Source: Emticicia sp031378345 (GTDB taxonomy: Bacteria; Bacteroidota; Bacteroidia; Cytophagales; Spirosomataceae). From it: a stretch of DNA of 64,000 nt. The stretch is from assembly GCA_031378345.1 (NCBI GenBank), contig JANNDY010000064.1, positions 17,158-81,157 of the forward strand. The letters run 5' to 3'. The notes beneath the pieces are model-generated. The model did no database searches. It was not told where the DNA came from and saw only the letters and a program-made list of their open reading frames with translations. Position 1 is the first letter of the stretch. Each line of letters starts with the position of its first letter. This document shows positions 33,841-41,993 of the stretch, piece by piece. A program made the translations under genes and the position numbers.

Positions 33841-34572
33841 ATGTTATCAACAGTAGGAAGATATTTAATGTTTCTGGGAAAACTTTTTACCCGACGTGAA
33901 ACTTTCAAAGTTTATTGGGAGCGTTTTCTCGACGAATGTATTAGTATTGGCATTAGTTCGGTATTTATCGTAGCAATTGTTGCGGTATTTATTGGGGCGG
34001 TGGTTTGTGTGCAAACTAAGGCGAACTTAGTCAGCCCTTTTGTGCCTGTTTATATTGTAAGTAACATTGTGCGAGATATGACGTTGCTTGAGCTTTCTTC
34101 AACATTTATGTGCGTGGTTTTGGCAGGAAAAGTTGGCTCAAATATCGCTGGCGAACTCGGCACAATGAAAATCACCGAACAAATTGATGCCCTCGAAGTA
34201 ATGGGAATCAACTCGGCATCGTACATGGTTTTGCCCAAATTATTGGCTGCAATTTTTACTTTTCCATTATTGGCTATTATTTCTGGATTTTTGGGAATTT
34301 TGGGAGGATATTTGGCTGGCACTTTGTCGGGCATCATTACGCCCGAAGATTATATTTATGGCATTCGGTTTTCATTTATTCCATTTAATGTCTTTATTGC
34401 CATCATCAAAGCTGTTGTTTTTGGTTTTTTGATTTCCACAATTTCGGCATTTCAAGGCTATAATACTCGTGGAGGGGCTTTGGAGGTTGGACAGGCAAGT
34501 ACATCTGCCGTTACCAATAGTTGTATCGCAGTGCTAATTGCCGATTATCTTTTGGCGGAGCTTTTAACTTAA
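33841..34572 (+). CDS. MlaE-family ABC transporter permease
   Basis: The 243-residue integral membrane protein has the MlaE fold: about five segments (ISSVFIVAIVAVFIGAVVCVQ; LLAAIFTFPLLAIISGFLG) and the signature GELGTMKITEQIDALEVMGI at the cytoplasmic side. It moves lipid between inner and outer membrane in complex with an ATPase and an MCE protein. The ATPase gene follows; an MCE (MlaD) gene is not in the window. TATCTTTG upstream marks its promoter. Confidence 0.9.
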   Translation: MLSTVGRYLMFLGKLFTRRETFKVYWERFLDECISIGISSVFIVAIVAVFIGAVVCVQTKANLVSPFVPVYIVSNIVRDMTLLELSSTFMCVVLAGKVGSNIAGELGTMKITEQIDALEVMGINSASYMVLPKLLAAIFTFPLLAIISGFLGILGGYLAGTLSGIITPEDYIYGIRFSFIPFNVFIAIIKAVVFGFLISTISAFQGYNTRGGALEVGQASTSAVTNSCIAVLIADYLLAELLT

Positions 34573-34589
34573 TTTGTGCCGCAATGGAC

Positions 34590-34665
34590 ATTGAATGAGT
34601 GATTTAGCGAATGAGTGAATATCCTTTCCATTCTGCATTATACATTTTACATTCTACATTAAAAT
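34590..34665. repeat. GAATGAGT octamers and TACATT-type simple repeats
   Basis: GAATGAGT, GATTTAGC, GAATGAGT and GAAT (34590-34619 approximately) are followed by TTACATTCTACATT-like units to the start of the ATPase gene. Confidence 0.55.
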
Positions 34666-34671
34666 TTTCAA

Positions 34672-35424
34672 ATGATTGAAATAAAAAATATATCAAAATC
34701 TTTTGATGGTCGCCAAGTTTTGGACAACGTAAGCGGTGTTTTCAAAAAAGGCGAAACAAGTTTAGTCATCGGAGCAAGCGGTACTGGAAAAAGCGTCCTG
34801 TTAAAATGTATGCTCGATTTGGTTCGTCCAGAAGTTGGAATGACGCTTTATGATGGTCGAAATTTTTATTTGGGTGAAGAAGAAGAGAAGAAAGATATTC
34901 GCCGAGAAATGGGCGTACTTTTTCAAGGTGGAGCATTGTTTGATTCAAAAACTGTTCATCAAAACATCCAATTTCCTTTGGATATGCTTACAAAAATGCC
35001 CGAAGGGGAGAAAAAAGACCGAGTAGAGTTTTGTTTGCACAGGGTTGGTTTAGATGGAACAGGCGACAGAATGCCCTCTGAAATTTCGGGAGGAATGAAA
35101 AAACGTGTGGGCATTGCACGGGCAATTGTGATGAACCCTAAATATTTGTTTTGTGATGAACCAAACTCAGGACTTGACCCACTAACAGCAATAAAAATTG
35201 ACGAGCTAATCAAAGAAATTACTGACGAATTTAATATTACTACCGTCGTAATTACGCACGATATGAACTCCGTGCTTTCAATTGGCGACAATATTATGTT
35301 TATTTACAAAGGCAAAAAACTTTGGGAGGGAAACAGCAAAACTATTTTGGGCGAAACCGTGCCAGAGTTAGAAGAGTTTGTCTTTTGTAATAAAGCCCTA
35401 AGTTTGATGCGGGCAGGAAAGTAA
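34672..35424 (+). CDS. MlaF-like ABC transporter ATPase
   Basis: The 250-residue ATPase has Walker A GASGTGKS, Q-loop VLFQGGALFDS, the signature SGGMKKRVGIARAI and Walker B YLFCDEPNSGLDP, ending with a His switch in VVITHDMNSV. This pattern and the preceding MlaE permease fit the phospholipid-trafficking family. The substrate-binding MCE protein would have to be encoded elsewhere. A 99-bp gap holding simple repeats separates the two genes. Confidence 0.9.
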   Translation: MIEIKNISKSFDGRQVLDNVSGVFKKGETSLVIGASGTGKSVLLKCMLDLVRPEVGMTLYDGRNFYLGEEEEKKDIRREMGVLFQGGALFDSKTVHQNIQFPLDMLTKMPEGEKKDRVEFCLHRVGLDGTGDRMPSEISGGMKKRVGIARAIVMNPKYLFCDEPNSGLDPLTAIKIDELIKEITDEFNITTVVITHDMNSVLSIGDNIMFIYKGKKLWEGNSKTILGETVPELEEFVFCNKALSLMRAGK

Positions 35425-35567
35425 ATACTCCCGTGGCACGCTTTTTCTGGGTGTCACAGATATTAAGTTTCACGAGTATCAATAGGAAATCTATTTATCT
35501 ATAAAATGTTGCTTTTTGTTGCAATTATTTATAATTTTCAAGAAATATTCAACAAATTATAAAAGCA

Positions 35568-36377
35568 ATGAAACGCCAAGAATTTCTCAAAAATATCTCT
35601 CTTGCTACATTTTTACTGGCAGATGGCAGTATTTTACCTGCATTTGGTGAAGATTTTTCTGCAAAAAAACCTCGTTTACGCTTCGCTGTTGCTTCTGATG
35701 GGCATTTTGGGCAACCAAAAACCGACTTTCAGAATTATTTTGAAACGCTCGTCAAGAAGGTAAATTTAGAGCATCAAAAGCAAAAATTTGATTTTTGTGT
35801 CATCAATGGTGATATTATTCATGACCAAACAGACCTTTTAGCAACAGCCAAAAGTGTTTTTGATGATTTACGAATGCCTTATTTTGTAACGCAAGGCAAC
35901 CACGACCACGCAACTCCTGAATACTGGGAACGAATTTGGGGCGTACCTCTCAACTATGACTATGTTTTAGGAAATAATGCTTTTTTGTTTGGCACAACTT
36001 CCAACGCCGAAGGCAAATACTTATCACCTGATGTTCAGTGGTTTGCACAAAAATTAGACGAACATAAAAACAAAAAAAACATCTTTATTTTTGTACATAT
36101 TACTCCCGTAAAATGGACTGATAATGGCGTAGATGCCAAAGAATTTCAGGAATTGATAAAGCAACACAAAAACGTAAGAGCCATTTTCAACGGGCATGAC
36201 CACGACCAAGAAGGCATCAAAACCCAAGATGGCGTACCGTATATGTTTTCGGCACATTTTGGCGGAAGTTGGGGAACAAATTACCGTGGTTTCCGAGTCG
36301 TGGAATTACAAAAACAAAATACGCTGCTGACCTACATGATGAATCCAGAAACGAAAATAAATGAAGTTACAGTTTGA
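35568..36377 (+). CDS. Exported metallophosphoesterase
   Basis: The 269-residue enzyme has all calcineurin-like metal motifs: VASDGHFG (DxH), VINGDIIHDQ (GD), TQGNHDHAT (GNHD), HITPVKW and NGHDHDQE (GHxH). The N-terminus MKRQEFLKNISLATFLL is a Tat-like or ordinary signal sequence with Lys-Arg in place of Arg-Arg. Substrate is unknown. The next gene also has a Tat-type start and lies 44 bp downstream, suggesting a shared operon. Confidence 0.85.
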   Translation: MKRQEFLKNISLATFLLADGSILPAFGEDFSAKKPRLRFAVASDGHFGQPKTDFQNYFETLVKKVNLEHQKQKFDFCVINGDIIHDQTDLLATAKSVFDDLRMPYFVTQGNHDHATPEYWERIWGVPLNYDYVLGNNAFLFGTTSNAEGKYLSPDVQWFAQKLDEHKNKKNIFIFVHITPVKWTDNGVDAKEFQELIKQHKNVRAIFNGHDHDQEGIKTQDGVPYMFSAHFGGSWGTNYRGFRVVELQKQNTLLTYMMNPETKINEVTV

Positions 36378-36379
36378 AA

Positions 36380-36416
36380 AAACCTACGTCCTAAAACCTA
36401 ATTTCTAAAACCTACT
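36380..36416. repeat. CCTAAAA-type short repeat
   Basis: AACCTACGTCCTAAAACCTA and TTTCTAAAACCTACTT repeat the CTAAAACCTA motif in the gap; the same family occurs at 41173 and 49309. Confidence 0.55.
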
Positions 36417-36421
36417 TAAAC

Positions 36422-37471
36422 ATGAACGAATACTTAACACGCCGTAACTTCCTGAAAATCAGTGGATTAGCTACTGCAATGACTTCTTTTCCTGATGTTA
36501 GCTATGGGAAAAATGATGAAATAATCGTCGGTCATAATAGCCACAAATACAAAGTAATGGCTGGTTGGGGCATTTTGGATGCAGGAAAAAATCCTGTAAA
36601 CGACTGCCACGAAATGGTAGAAGATGCCAAAGGAAGGCTAATAATGCTCGGCAACGAAACCAAAAACAATGTCTTGATTTATGACAAATCAGGAAAATTA
36701 TTGGATTTTTGGGGAACTTCTTACCCCGGTGGACATGGTTTAACTTTGTTGAATGAAGGCGGAGAACAATTTTTGCTTTTGTGCGACACCGACCGCCACC
36801 AAGTTATCAAAACTGATTTGGCCGGAAAGGTAATTTTCAAGATAGATTACCCAAAAGAAACTGGCGTTTATGACTACCCAACGCAATTTAAACCTACCGA
36901 AAGTGCCGTAAATCCTGTCAATGGCGACATTTATGTAACCGATGGCTATGGCTTGAATTATGTCATTCAATATGACTCAAAAGGCAAATATATTCGTCAT
37001 TGGGGCGGAAATGGCAAGGCAAACGACCAATTTAATTGTAATCATGGCGTGGTGGTTGATACTCGCAATAAACAAAATCCGACACTAATTATTACTTCTC
37101 GTGTAGATAATTGCTGGAAAAGATTTACACTTGATGGCAAATATATTTCTACCATTCCTCTGCCTGGCACATTCATTTGCCGACCTGTTTTGAAAGGTGA
37201 AAATATTTATGGGGCTGCCTATCGCTCAACGTCGGGAGATTATCCAAACTCTGGCTATATGACAATTATTGATAAAAACGACCGTGTGATTTCTACGCCA
37301 GGCGGCAGTGAGCCAATTTATCAAAATAATAAATTGCAAGAACAACACAAGCAAGACCCTTTCAAGGTTTTCATGCACCCGCACGATGTATGTGTAGATT
37401 CAGACGAAAATATCTATGTAGCTCAGTGGGCTTCCAAAAAAACTTATCCTATTAAATTGGTGAGGGTTTAG
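36422..37471 (+). CDS. Tat-exported NHL/beta-propeller protein
   Basis: The start MNEYLTRRNFLKISGLATAM contains the twin-arginine motif RRNFLK, so the protein probably crosses the membrane folded. The 349 residues are beta-rich with repeated strands like GKLLDFWGTSYPGGHG, IYVTDGYGLNYVIQYDSKG and HWGGNGKANDQFN, in the manner of NHL six-bladed propellers. EDAKGRLIMLGNE is a further blade. A ligand-binding or sugar-related role is typical of the fold but not proven. It follows the phosphoesterase gene. Confidence 0.82.
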   Translation: MNEYLTRRNFLKISGLATAMTSFPDVSYGKNDEIIVGHNSHKYKVMAGWGILDAGKNPVNDCHEMVEDAKGRLIMLGNETKNNVLIYDKSGKLLDFWGTSYPGGHGLTLLNEGGEQFLLLCDTDRHQVIKTDLAGKVIFKIDYPKETGVYDYPTQFKPTESAVNPVNGDIYVTDGYGLNYVIQYDSKGKYIRHWGGNGKANDQFNCNHGVVVDTRNKQNPTLIITSRVDNCWKRFTLDGKYISTIPLPGTFICRPVLKGENIYGAAYRSTSGDYPNSGYMTIIDKNDRVISTPGGSEPIYQNNKLQEQHKQDPFKVFMHPHDVCVDSDENIYVAQWASKKTYPIKLVRV

Positions 37472-37477
37472 GGGGAA

Positions 37478-37562
37478 TTTCTCAGATGCCGTTGTAACAA
37501 CGGCTGACATAACGACTGATTAAACAATCAGCCGAACTTATTGAACATTTCGCCTATCGGGG
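37478..37562. repeat. Left arm of an about 85-bp imperfect inverted repeat
   Basis: This block matches the complement of 38565-38649; over the outer 60 positions I count 49 identities. It includes the 17-bp palindrome GCCGTTGTAACAACGGC (37488-37504), a potential hairpin. It starts within 7 bp of the upstream gene's stop. Confidence 0.75.
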
Positions 37563-37589
37563 CTTTATTGAAATATTTACAATTTTAAA

Positions 37590-37853
37590 TAACGTGAGTT
37601 CGATGAATAATTTCTTAAATAAAACTAATTAACTTACTGATTATCAGTTAGTTGCCTTACTTTTTTTTGAAAAAAAAGTAACAAAAAAACATGAATCTTA
37701 CAATCACCTCTTGACAAATTTGGCAAATATTTCAAAAAGACTATTTAATTTATAGAGCCAAATTTCTCAAACGGCGTGTAATATTCATTTAAGGTACTTT
37801 TTTTGCTTATTCATTTCAAATAATTTACTGTTTTTTTTGTCGAACTCACGTTA
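37590..37853. mobile_element. 264-bp non-coding element with 14-bp inverted ends (MITE-like)
   Basis: TAACGTGAGTTCGA (37590-37603) and TCGAACTCACGTTA (37840-37853) are perfect complements. The interior is AT-rich, holds a copy of TGATTATCA (37638-37646) and a long A/T hairpin (37657-37681), and no credible gene. The right arm contains the stop codon of the neighbouring minus-strand gene. I saw no certain target-site duplication. This accounts for the 379-bp gene-free stretch 37472-37850. Confidence 0.55.
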
Positions 37854-38501
37854 AATAAATATTTCTTTATCAAATTTTTGGACATGAGTACCTCCGTAAT
37901 TTTTTCTAAACTTGTCAGTCAAATCTGCTAATTTTTTACTTTGATTATAAGCTAAATTAAGCATATTTCCACTTATTTGTTTATGAAATTGTAATTCATT
38001 TTCCTCAATGGCTTCAATAATCTTTTCAATATAATCAGATATAGTAGAAATGTGATATACCATTTCATTTTCTAATAAATCCTTATGTGCTAATACTTTA
38101 AAAATCTTCTTGTTTATTTCTTTAAATTTTTCAACATCACTTTCAGTTAATGTGAAGGGGTCTGGAAAGTCTGATAAGTCGTTCATTTTTAAAATCACAG
38201 CCATTTTTTTTATATCGCCACAAATACTCATTAAGCTATTATTCAAATAAAAAGCCATATGTTCTCGCAGTCTCTGTAAAGGCAAATGAACAGTAAAATA
38301 ATAAAAAACACAACCAGCAATTATTGAGTAACAAATATTAGTTGTAATTTCTTGAATACATTCTATTTTATTCCAATAATTATCATCATAAATTGATATA
38401 AAAGGAAACAGTTTCATTAAAATGATTGCTGCTAATGATACCCAAAAAAGGACGATAACAGATTTATCAATGCGGACAATTGAATTAAAGAATTTTTGCA
38501 T
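37851..38501 (-). CDS. Unknown two-helix membrane protein within an inverted-repeat islet
   Basis: The 216-residue protein has two N-terminal membrane segments (VIVLFWVSLAAIILMKLFPF; NICYSIIAGCVFYYFTVHL) and a helical cytoplasmic remainder with many Glu/Lys, ending FDKEIFI. No catalytic motif is present. It lies alone between the inverted arms at 37478-37562 and 38565-38649, and its stop is inside the 14-bp end of the MITE-like element. Codon use is AT-richer than its neighbours. It may be cargo of a small mobile islet. Confidence 0.6.
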   Translation of the reverse strand: MQKFFNSIVRIDKSVIVLFWVSLAAIILMKLFPFISIYDDNYWNKIECIQEITTNICYSIIAGCVFYYFTVHLPLQRLREHMAFYLNNSLMSICGDIKKMAVILKMNDLSDFPDPFTLTESDVEKFKEINKKIFKVLAHKDLLENEMVYHISTISDYIEKIIEAIEENELQFHKQISGNMLNLAYNQSKKLADLTDKFRKNYGGTHVQKFDKEIFI

Positions 38502-38564
38502 AGTTGTATATTCACGTCTAAAATAGTAAATTATAAGTTAGTCTAAATTTGCAATTTCAACTAA

Positions 38565-38649
38565 CCCCGTTAGCCTAAATATTCCTTGCGTTTGGCCGAA
38601 TATTTATTCAGTCAGTGCGTCAGCCGTTGTTACAACAGCATCTGCGAAA
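38565..38649. repeat. Right arm of the about 85-bp imperfect inverted repeat
   Basis: This is complementary to 37478-37562, with GCCGTTGTTACAACAGC in place of the left palindrome. The arms enclose one gene and the MITE-like element. Confidence 0.75.
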
Positions 38650-38697
38650 TAGGCAAACGAAGCTATTACACAAATATAGCCCAAACCCCGAAAATTT

Positions 38698-38723
38698 GTA
38701 ATAAATTTGCACAAATTTATTAC
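38698..38723. promoter_or_regulatory. 26-bp perfect palindrome before mutS2
   Basis: GTAATAAATTTG (38698-38709) and CAAATTTATTAC (38712-38723) are 12-bp complements with a 2-nt spacer, ending 8 bp before the ATG at 38732. The left arm includes TAAATTTG (38702-38709), a possible -7 element. Confidence 0.55.
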
Positions 38724-38731
38724 CCGTTTTC

Positions 38732-41170
38732 ATGCTTTACCCCCAAAATATAGAACAAAAATTAGGCTTTGACAAAATCCGTGAACATATCGCCGAACAG
38801 TGCATAAGTTCACTTGGAAGAGCTTTTGTAGAAAAAATTCGCTTTTCCGACGACTTCAAAATCATTGATAGATTGATTCGTCAAGCTGCCGAATTTAAAT
38901 TGATTCTTCAAACCGAATCTGATTTTCCCGAACAAAATTATATTGATGTAAGCGATGCCCTTGCTCGTGCTGCCATTGAAGGGGCTTTTGTGAGTGAGGA
39001 ACAATTTTACGAGATAAAACTTTCGCTTCGCACAATTCAGCAAATTATTCATTTCTTCAAACTAAAAGAAGAAACAATATATCCCGAACTAAAAACGCTT
39101 GTCAAAAACTCACTTCCTATTGTGGAAGGTAAGGGTGGGATTGATGGTTGGTCTTCAGTCATTTCTCAAATTGACAAAATAATTGATGAGCGAGGCAAAG
39201 TGCGAGATAATGCTTCGCCCGAATTGATGGATATTCGTCATCGTTTGATTTCGGAAGCAAGCGATTTGCGTAAAACTTTGGAGCGAATCCTCCGAACTGT
39301 CAGAAATAGTGGCTGGATTGGTGATGAAATGTCGCTCACTATTCGTGATGGTCGCATGGTTATTCCTATTTTGTCGGAGCATAAACGCAAGCTCAAAGGT
39401 TTCGTGCATGACGAGTCGGCAACGGGGCAAATGGCATTTGTTGAGCCTGCCGAAGTATTGGAGGCAAACAACGAAATCAGAGAATTGGAAGCCCGTGAAC
39501 GCCGAGAAATCGTCAAGATTTTGGAGCGATTGACAGATTTCATTCGTCCGCACGTTCCTGCTTTGCGAAAGGCATATTTGTTTTTGGGAATCATTGATTT
39601 TATTCGTGCAAAAGCAAAATTTGCCCTCAATATTGATGCAACTGCCCCACTTTTGGTCGAAAACCAAGCACTTGAATGGTTTCGTGCAAAGCATCCTTTA
39701 TTATTTTTATCCTTCAAAAAACAAGGAAAAAGTGTTATTCCGCTTGGCATTAAGTTAGAAAAAGAAAATAGAATTATCTTGGTTTCTGGACCAAATGCTG
39801 GGGGGAAATCTGTCATGTTGAAAACCATTGGTTTGGTGCAATACATGGCACAATGTGGCTTGCTTGTGCCTGTTTCGCCCGACTCAAAGGTTGGGGTTTT
39901 CAAAAATATATTTATTGATATTGGCGACGAACAAAGCATTGAAAATGACCTAAGTACCTATAGTTCGCATTTGACAAACATGAAACATTTTGTCAATTTT
40001 GCTAATAAAAACACTTTGTTTTTGATTGATGAATTTGGCACAGGAACAGAACCAAGTTTGGGTGGAGCAATTGCCGAAGCCATTTTGGAACAATTATTAA
40101 AGTCAAATGCCCACGGAGTTGTCAATACGCATTATACAAATTTGAAGGTTTTTGCAGATAAACACGACGGCACTGTGAATGGTGCAATGAAATTTGATGC
40201 CGAACATTTAGAGCCGCTTTACGAACTCGAAATCGGAAAGCCCGGCAGTTCATTTGCTTTGGAAGTTGCTCAAAAAATTGGTTTATCGAAGCAAATTATT
40301 GACAATGCCAAAAGTAAACTCGGCACACAACAAATTGATTTTGAGAAACTTATCAAAGAATTGGAGATTGAAAAGAAGGTTTTTTCAGAAAAAAACAAAG
40401 AATTTATAGAGAAAAATCAAAAACTGACAAATACGCTCGAACAATATACTGGCTTGAAAAACTTCTTGGATGTAGAAAAAAAGAAGATTTTGAACGAAGC
40501 AAAAACCCAAGCCAAAGATTTATTGAAGGAAGCAAATCGAAAAATTGAAAATACGATTCGAGAAATAAAAGAAGGGAAAGCCGAAAAGGAAGCAACCAAA
40601 GTTTTACGCCAAGAATTGCAGGTTTTTCAAGAAAAAGAGTTGAAACTCCAAAAAGTTGAAGAAATAAAACCTCCCGCTGGCGACGAATGGGAAGCAAGCA
40701 ATGGTGAAATATCGGTAAAAGATTTTGTCAGAATAAAAGGACAGGCAACTATTGGTGAGGTGCTTGCCTTACGAGGAAAAGATGTGGAAGTAGCGATTGG
40801 CGACTTGAAAACAAACATCAAGCTCAATCGCTTGGAGAAAATGAGCAAAAAAGAGTACAAAGAAGCAACTAAAGAAGTCGTTCGTCCAAAACTTTCGGGT
40901 ATTGACATGAATGAAAAAATGACAAACTTTAGCTTCAACGTAGATTTGCGTGGCAAACGCAGCGACGAAGCACTAAGCGAAGTTGATAGCTTGATGAACG
41001 ATGCCATTATGCTCGGCTACCCCGAACTCCGCATTGTGCATGGCAAAGGCGATGGCATTTTACGGACGATTATTCGACAACATTTAAGAGGCTATAGCCA
41101 AGTAGCTGGTACAGCCGACGAACACGCCGACAGTGGCGGACAGGGCGTTACGATTGTGAAGATGCGGTAA
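38732..41170 (+). CDS. mutS2: Endonuclease MutS2 (recombination suppressor)
   Basis: MutS2 binds branched DNA and, via its Smr domain, cuts it; it has no MutS mismatch domain. The 812-residue protein starts MLYPQNIEQKLGFDKI, with core helices, then Walker A VSGPNAGGKS (residues about 351-360), Walker B NTLFLIDEFGTGTEPS, and a coiled coil of KEANRKIENTI type. The C-terminal Smr domain is LRIVHGKGDGILRTIIRQHL, containing H-G-K-G. The gene is preceded by a 26-bp palindrome. Confidence 0.95.
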   Translation: MLYPQNIEQKLGFDKIREHIAEQCISSLGRAFVEKIRFSDDFKIIDRLIRQAAEFKLILQTESDFPEQNYIDVSDALARAAIEGAFVSEEQFYEIKLSLRTIQQIIHFFKLKEETIYPELKTLVKNSLPIVEGKGGIDGWSSVISQIDKIIDERGKVRDNASPELMDIRHRLISEASDLRKTLERILRTVRNSGWIGDEMSLTIRDGRMVIPILSEHKRKLKGFVHDESATGQMAFVEPAEVLEANNEIRELEARERREIVKILERLTDFIRPHVPALRKAYLFLGIIDFIRAKAKFALNIDATAPLLVENQALEWFRAKHPLLFLSFKKQGKSVIPLGIKLEKENRIILVSGPNAGGKSVMLKTIGLVQYMAQCGLLVPVSPDSKVGVFKNIFIDIGDEQSIENDLSTYSSHLTNMKHFVNFANKNTLFLIDEFGTGTEPSLGGAIAEAILEQLLKSNAHGVVNTHYTNLKVFADKHDGTVNGAMKFDAEHLEPLYELEIGKPGSSFALEVAQKIGLSKQIIDNAKSKLGTQQIDFEKLIKELEIEKKVFSEKNKEFIEKNQKLTNTLEQYTGLKNFLDVEKKKILNEAKTQAKDLLKEANRKIENTIREIKEGKAEKEATKVLRQELQVFQEKELKLQKVEEIKPPAGDEWEASNGEISVKDFVRIKGQATIGEVLALRGKDVEVAIGDLKTNIKLNRLEKMSKKEYKEATKEVVRPKLSGIDMNEKMTNFSFNVDLRGKRSDEALSEVDSLMNDAIMLGYPELRIVHGKGDGILRTIIRQHLRGYSQVAGTADEHADSGGQGVTIVKMR

Positions 41171-41172
41171 AT

Positions 41173-41203
41173 AGGTTTCAGGAATTAGGTTTTAGGAATT
41201 AGG
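41173..41203. repeat. 14-bp tandem AGGTTTYAGGAATT repeat
   Basis: AGGTTTCAGGAATT (41173-41186) and AGGTTTTAGGAATT (41187-41200) sit after the mutS2 stop. Confidence 0.6.
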
Positions 41204-41310
41204 AAAACAGAAAGTCGATATTTTCAATTTCATAAAAATCTTTTTATCTAAATTCTAAAAATATTCTTACCTTCACTTTCAAAAAAAAAACTCAAACCTT
41301 CTATTCAACA

Positions 41311-41970
41311 ATGAAAAAAATATTGATTTTAGCTATGGCTGCTTGTAGCTCTGTGGCTTTTGCCCAAAAAGGCAAAAAAGTGAAACTATTTGATGGAAAA
41401 ACTACTACTGGCTGGCATACTTGGCACGAAACAACTGTGAAAGGTTGGCACGCAATGGGCGGAGTATTGATGTCGCATGGCGGAAATGGCGACCTTGTTA
41501 CCGACAAAGAATATGAAAATTTTGAACTTACTTTTGAGTTTATGGCTGCTCCAAAAGGTAATAGTGGCGTGATTTACAAAGTTCTTGAAACCCCTGAACT
41601 TAAATCAAGCTATATGTCTGGACCAGAATATCAGATAATTGATGATAAAAATTATCCCGACCCAATTAAAGATGTGCAGAAAACTGCAGCAAATTATGAT
41701 ATGCAACCTGCCAATGATTTGACAATTGTGAAACCTGCGGGAGAGTGGAATAAAGGCAAAATATTAGTAAACGACAATCACGTAGAGCATTGGCTAAACG
41801 GCAAAAAAGTAGTGGAATATGAGTACGGTAGCACCGACTGGCAAACGATGGTTGGCAAAAGTAAATTTGCCGATTGGGAATTTGCCAAAGCTCACGCAAA
41901 AGGCAAAATCGCTCTACAAGACCACGGAGATATGGTTTCGTTCAAAAACATAAAGATTAAGGAGTTGTAG
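41311..41970 (+). CDS. DUF1080 (3-keto-disaccharide hydrolase-like) secreted protein
   Basis: A signal peptide (KKILILAMAACSSVAFAQK) precedes a DUF1080 domain: WHTWHETTVKGWHAMGG, NGDLVTDKEYENFELTFEFM, NSGVIYKVLE, SGPEYQIIDDKNYPD and VNDNHVEHWLNGKKVVEYE. The family has a lectin-like jelly-roll fold; 3-keto-glycoside hydrolysis is known for some members. At 219 residues it is a single-domain protein. It probably acts on sugars in the periplasm. It converges with the response-regulator gene. Confidence 0.88.
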   Translation: MKKILILAMAACSSVAFAQKGKKVKLFDGKTTTGWHTWHETTVKGWHAMGGVLMSHGGNGDLVTDKEYENFELTFEFMAAPKGNSGVIYKVLETPELKSSYMSGPEYQIIDDKNYPDPIKDVQKTAANYDMQPANDLTIVKPAGEWNKGKILVNDNHVEHWLNGKKVVEYEYGSTDWQTMVGKSKFADWEFAKAHAKGKIALQDHGDMVSFKNIKIKEL

Positions 41971-41993
41971 AAGGAATGTCCAAAAAAACCTAT

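Noticed and set aside
37478..38649. Complete insertion sequence
   Set aside because: No transposase frame is present between the inverted arms, and no clear target duplication was found.
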